From assembly GCA_050743385.1 (NCBI GenBank), contig JBOGFJ010000254.1, positions 1 to 16,601 on the forward strand: DNA of 16,601 nt. Reading direction: 5' to 3'. This document shows, piece after piece, positions 14,020-16,601 of the stretch (its first letter is position 1; each line of letters opens with the position of its first letter). This stretch comes from JACDBD01 sp050743385. GTDB taxonomy: Bacteria; Actinomycetota; Acidimicrobiia; IMCC26256; JACDBD01. The notes below the pieces were generated by a model. It was given only the letters and a program-made list of their open reading frames with translations, had not been told where the DNA came from and did not search any database. The position numbers and the translations under genes are program-made.

Positions 14020-14107
14020 GCCGACGGACACCGCCTCGCTTTCGTTGTCACCTCTCTGACCGCGTGAGGCCCGCCAACTCATCGCTGCGCCGCCGAACGC
14101 CGAGCTC

Positions 14108-14710
14108 TCAGGGCGCGAGGCGCTCGAGCCGCCACGCGCCGGCGGCATCGCGGCGATAGCGCAAGCGGTCGTGCAGACGATCCTCGCGGTGCTCCCACAG
14201 CTCGATCGCGTCGGGCACGACCCGATAGCCGCCCCAGAAGGGAGGGAGGGGCACGTCGCCGTCGCCGAAACGCGCCGCGACCCGTTCGACCTCTGCCTCG
14301 AGCTCGGCCCGACTCGCGACCGGCTCGCTCTGCCGTGATGCCCACGCGCTGAGCTGGCTCGGCCGCGGCCGGTTCCGCCAGTACTCCACGGCTTCGGCCT
14401 CGTCGAGGCGGCTGACGGGTCCGGTCACCCGCACCTGGCGCCCGACCTCGGGCCAGTGGAGCACGAGCGCCGCCCGTGGGTTGGCGGCAAGCTCGCGGCC
14501 CTTGTTGCTCTCGGTGTTGGTGTAGAAGCACAGGCCCCGCTCGTCCAGCCCCCGGAGCAGCACCATCCGCGCCGACGGCTCGGCCTCCGGTGTCGCTGTG
14601 GCGACGACCATGGCGTCGGCAAGGTCCCCGGCCGCGGCTCGTGCCGACTCGTACCACTGCGCCAACTGCACGAGCGGATCAGGGTCGACGTCGTCTTCGG
14701 AGAGCACCAC
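14108..14710 (-). CDS. pdxH: Pyridoxamine/pyridoxine 5'-phosphate oxidase
   Basis: FMN-dependent oxidase that makes pyridoxal 5'-phosphate from pyridoxamine or pyridoxine phosphate. The 200 residues include PSARMVLLRGLDERGLCFYT (about 45-64), NTESNKGREL with the FMN/substrate Lys, LVLHWPEVGRQVRVTGPV (about 82-99), EYWRNRPRPSQLSAWASRQS (about 108-127), PPFWGGYRVVPDAIELWE and the C-terminal WRLERLAP, all diagnostic for PdxH. It is slightly shorter than the usual 210-220, the difference being at the N-terminus. GTG 14710 is followed directly by GTG 14707; either may be used. There is no Shine-Dalgarno, but TAGCGT lies 8 bases before GTG 14710. It converges on the MDMPI-like gene and diverges from the VOC gene. 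Confidence 0.94.
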   Translation of the reverse strand: MVLSEDDVDPDPLVQLAQWYESARAAAGDLADAMVVATATPEAEPSARMVLLRGLDERGLCFYTNTESNKGRELAANPRAALVLHWPEVGRQVRVTGPVSRLDEAEAVEYWRNRPRPSQLSAWASRQSEPVASRAELEAEVERVAARFGDGDVPLPPFWGGYRVVPDAIELWEHREDRLHDRLRYRRDAAGAWRLERLAP

Positions 14711-14717
14711 GACTCGG

Positions 14718-14724
14718 TACGCTA
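14718..14724. promoter_or_regulatory. Interlocked divergent -10 elements between pdxH and the VOC gene
   Basis: The 7-base TACGCTA reads TACGCT on the plus strand (14718-14723) and TAGCGT on the minus strand (14724-14719), both TAnnnT. ATG 14731 lies 7 bases after the first; GTG 14710 lies 8 bases after the second. Only 20 bases separate the two start codons, so both genes are probably transcribed leaderless from one symmetric melting site. The -35 matches are poor on both sides. Confidence 0.5.
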
Positions 14725-14730
14725 CGCGGC

Positions 14731-15273
14731 ATGAGCTTTCACCACATCGCGATCGCGACCCGAGACGTCGAGGCCACCCACGCCTTCTACACGGAGGTGA
14801 TGGGCTTCGACCTCGTGAAGGTCGACGCCGTACCCACCGACGGCGGCGGCTGGGCCCGTCACCTCTTCTACGACACCCACGGGCAGGGCCTGATCGCGTT
14901 CTGGGACATCCACGACGACGAGAACGTCCCCGCCGACTTCACCCCGTCGATCAGCCGAGGGGTCGGTCTGCCCGCCTGGACCAACCACCTCGCGTTCGAC
15001 GCGGTCGATCTCGACGGCCTCGCCGAGCACAAGCGCCGCTGGCTCGCGGCCGGCCACGGTGTGGCCGAGATCGACCACGGCTGGTGCACGTCGATCTACA
15101 TCGAGGATCCCAACGGCATCATGGTCGAGTTCTGCGCAACGACACAGCCGTTCACCGACGCCGACCGCGAGGAAGCGGATCGGGCGCTGCGGGCTACCGG
15201 CCAGCCCGAGCTCCTGCCGCCTCCCGACGTGATCATCCACGAGGCACCGAGGAAGGCCGCCGCGCCGGCATAG
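14731..15273 (+). CDS. VOC (glyoxalase/extradiol dioxygenase) superfamily protein
   Basis: A 180-residue single-chain vicinal-oxygen-chelate protein with two beta-alpha-beta-beta-beta modules. The likely metal ligands are His5 (FHHIAIATRD), His86 (WTNHLAFDA) and Glu133 (GIMVEFC), a 2-His-1-Glu set. His116 and Tyr123, in DHGWCTSIYIEDPNG, sit where many VOC dioxygenases place second-sphere residues, so a dioxygenase is possible, but glyoxalase- or isomerase-type chemistry is equally compatible. The C-terminal 40 residues (PFTDADREEADRALR and a Pro/Ala/Lys tail) extend past the domain. The ATG follows a TACGCT -10 by 7 bases with no ribosome site. The alpha/beta hydrolase gene starts 8 bases after its stop, so the two probably share an mRNA and may act on one pathway. 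Confidence 0.85.
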   Translation: MSFHHIAIATRDVEATHAFYTEVMGFDLVKVDAVPTDGGGWARHLFYDTHGQGLIAFWDIHDDENVPADFTPSISRGVGLPAWTNHLAFDAVDLDGLAEHKRRWLAAGHGVAEIDHGWCTSIYIEDPNGIMVEFCATTQPFTDADREEADRALRATGQPELLPPPDVIIHEAPRKAAAPA

Positions 15274-15281
15274 GGACCCCA

Positions 15282-16499
15282 GTGACCCGGATCGGGCACT
15301 ACGACAATCCGTACCTCGTCGCCGAGTGGCACCGAGATCCACCCGCGGGGACACGCTGCGAGCCGCTCATCCTCGAAACCGCCGACCGGGCGGTGGCGCA
15401 CGGCTGGCTCTACGCGCGCGGTGGCGAGAACACGGCCGTGCTGGTGATGCACCCCCGCGCCAACTTCGCCCACCACTACGCCGTCCCGGGGCTGGTCGAC
15501 GCCGGTCTTGCGGTGTTGTGCGTGAACAGTCGCTGGCTCAACAACGACACCACGCTCGTGCACGAGGTCGTGCTCCTCGACGTCGCCGCCGCGATGGCAA
15601 CGTTGCGTGACCGCTACGAACGCGTCGTGCTCCTCGGCAACTCGGGCGGTGGGTCACTGCTCACGTTCTACGTGCAGCAGGCGCACGCGCCGGACGGCCA
15701 GCGGCTCACCGACACGGCCGCCGGCGATCCCTTCGACCTCAACCGCTTCGAGCTTCCTCGCGCCGACGCGATGGTGTACCTGGCCGCGCACACCGGCGAG
15801 GGCCACTACCTTCTCCACGCCATCGACCCCTCCGTCACCGACGAAGCGGATCCCCTGTCGTGCGACCTGGCCCTCGACCCGTACAACCCTGCCAACGGGT
15901 TCGTCGAGCCGCCGGGCGCGACCCGCTACGAGGCCGACTTCCTCGACCGCTACCGCGCCGCGCAACGAGGGCGCGTAGAACGCCTCGACGCCGTCGCCCG
16001 CGAGCGGGTCGGGCGGCGCCGCGCGGCGCGCGAGCGTTGGTCGACCACCCGCGCCACCGCGGACCGGCGGGCGTCCATCGCCACCGAGTTCCTCACCGTG
16101 TACCGCACCGACGCCGACCCGCGCGCCGTCGACGGCTCGCTCGATCCGTCGGCGCGGGCGTACGGGTCGCTGTGGGGTGCCCGGCCCGACTGGATCAACT
16201 ACGGAGCGGTCGGGTTCGGACGGGTCGTGTCACCGGAGGCGTGGTTGTCGACCTGGTCGGGCCGGTCGTCGCGGGCGAGCATCGAGCACACCGGCGCGGG
16301 GATGACCGTGCCCGCCCTGGTCGTCGCCTACTCCGGCGACCAGGGCATCTTCCCGTCGGACACCGAGCTGATCGCCTCCTCGTTGGGCGCGCCCACCGTC
16401 GACCGGGCGGAGGTCGACGCCGACCACTACGGCTTCCCGGCCGCGCAGGGGCGGGACGCGGCCGTCGGGATCGTCGCCGAATGGGTGCGATCCACCTGA
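15282..16499 (+). CDS. Alpha/beta hydrolase with a large cap insertion
   Basis: A 405-residue hydrolase. The nucleophile elbow is GNSGGG with Ser121 after strand VVLLGN; the oxyanion region is near VLVMHPRANF (53-62). The acid is probably Asp353 in YSGDQGIFP, and the base His382 in DADHYGFP, in the canonical Ser-Asp-His order. Between nucleophile and acid lie some 230 residues, much more than a minimal hydrolase, including an Arg-rich helical stretch (about 230-265: RGRVERLDAVARERVGRRRA). This should form a cap over the active site. There is no signal peptide. The start is GTG 15282, 5 bases after AGGGA, which overlaps the VOC stop codon. The substrate is unknown; pairing with a VOC protein recalls ring-cleavage or keto-ester pathways, but this is inference. 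Confidence 0.85.
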   Translation: MTRIGHYDNPYLVAEWHRDPPAGTRCEPLILETADRAVAHGWLYARGGENTAVLVMHPRANFAHHYAVPGLVDAGLAVLCVNSRWLNNDTTLVHEVVLLDVAAAMATLRDRYERVVLLGNSGGGSLLTFYVQQAHAPDGQRLTDTAAGDPFDLNRFELPRADAMVYLAAHTGEGHYLLHAIDPSVTDEADPLSCDLALDPYNPANGFVEPPGATRYEADFLDRYRAAQRGRVERLDAVARERVGRRRAARERWSTTRATADRRASIATEFLTVYRTDADPRAVDGSLDPSARAYGSLWGARPDWINYGAVGFGRVVSPEAWLSTWSGRSSRASIEHTGAGMTVPALVVAYSGDQGIFPSDTELIASSLGAPTVDRAEVDADHYGFPAAQGRDAAVGIVAEWVRST

Positions 16500-16520
16500 C
16501 CTCGCGCGCAACCCCCATCG

Positions 16521-16541
16521 GCCCTCGTGCGTCGGGAGGGC
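16521..16541 (+). repeat. Small hairpin over a possible ribosome site
   Basis: GCCCTC (16521-16526) pairs with GAGGGC (16536-16541) around a 9-base loop, 21 bases after the hydrolase stop. The 3' arm contains GGGAGGG, a candidate ribosome site for GTG 16546. It may be a weak terminator or simply chance in GC-rich DNA. Confidence 0.25.
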
Positions 16542-16545
16542 AGGT

Positions 16546-16601
16546 GTGACCGGTGGAGCCGCGAGAGGTGGAGTAGGCCGAGTGGACGCCGTGGTGCTCG
16601 A
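16546..16601 (+). CDS. Probable start of a further gene, cut by the window edge
   Basis: A frame opens with GTG at 16546, 5 bases after GGGAGGG, or with GTG at 16582, after the purine-rich GAGAGGTGGAG (16563-16573), and runs off the right edge. The end of the visible peptide is VDAVVL followed by Asp or Glu. A hydrophobic strand ending in an acidic residue at the very N-terminus would suit a HAD-type hydrolase (hhhDxDx), but 7-18 residues cannot establish this. Confidence 0.35.
   Translation, partial: MTGGAARGGVGRVDAVVL

Noticed and set aside
14020..14107. Gene or terminator in the 88-base convergent gap
   Set aside because: Only a 6-base GAGCTC palindrome is visible; no hairpin with a credible stem and no coding pattern.
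14598..15281. Frame in phase with the hydrolase running back across the VOC gene
   Set aside because: An Arg/His-rich shadow; the hydrolase begins at GTG 15282 after a ribosome site.
1..16601. Defence system, toxin-antitoxin pair, phage, transposon or CRISPR
   Set aside because: No repeats with regular spacing, transposase, integrase, nuclease or helicase motif was seen; all larger frames are accounted for by housekeeping or metabolic families.

Overview
This is a very GC-rich, gene-dense chromosomal segment with strong G/C bias at third codon positions, frequent GTG starts, and many 1-4 base gene overlaps. Several products belong to families that are mainly or only actinobacterial (DUF1918, the TIGR03084/MDMPI-type protein, a Vdh-like ELFV dehydrogenase). 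I infer a member of the Actinomycetota, possibly an Acidimicrobiia-like lineage; no rRNA or other marker gene here fixes the placement. I see no tRNA, rRNA, insertion sequence, prophage, CRISPR array or recognisable defence system. No stretch over 300 bases lacks a gene; the longest is the 144-base thi leader.

Layout. (i) 1-1310, minus strand: the start of an unrecognised gene, preceded by a Val/Leu/Glu-type amino-acid dehydrogenase. (ii) 1486-2670: a secreted lipoprotein made of YncE/YVTN beta-propeller repeats. (iii) 2667-7109: a thiamine-salvage operon. It has a promoter, a TPP riboswitch whose 3' strand contains the ribosome binding site, then thiN (thiamine pyrophosphokinase) and thiB-thiP-thiQ (thiamine ABC transporter), with start/stop overlaps or 1-base gaps. 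(iv) 7201-9625: an OmpR-type response regulator and a histidine kinase, joined by a GTGA overlap to each other and to ribB (3,4-dihydroxy-2-butanone-4-phosphate synthase). (v) 9626-10945: a long palindrome at the convergent junction, then three minus-strand genes: a small CxxC protein, a DUF1918 protein and a YhhN/lysoplasmalogenase-like membrane protein. (vi) 11035-14019: a plus-strand run of YihY/BrkB, a three-helix membrane protein, YbaN/DUF454, MmcQ/YjbR and an MDMPI/TIGR03084-like protein. (vii) 14108-16499: pdxH on the minus strand, diverging across only 20 bases from a VOC protein and an alpha/beta hydrolase. A further gene probably starts at the right edge.

Three cofactor functions sit close together: thiamine diphosphate uptake and activation, riboflavin precursor synthesis, and pyridoxal-phosphate synthesis. 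The thi operon is a self-contained unit: the transporter imports thiamine, ThiN makes TDP, and TDP should shut the operon through the riboswitch. Many start codons here have a TAnnnT-like -10 hexamer 6-8 bases upstream, often with a matching -35, which suggests that leaderless transcription is common. The most unusual observations are the two-component system coupled to ribB, the interlocked back-to-back -10 elements between pdxH and the VOC gene, and the 73-base palindrome between ribB and its convergent neighbour.
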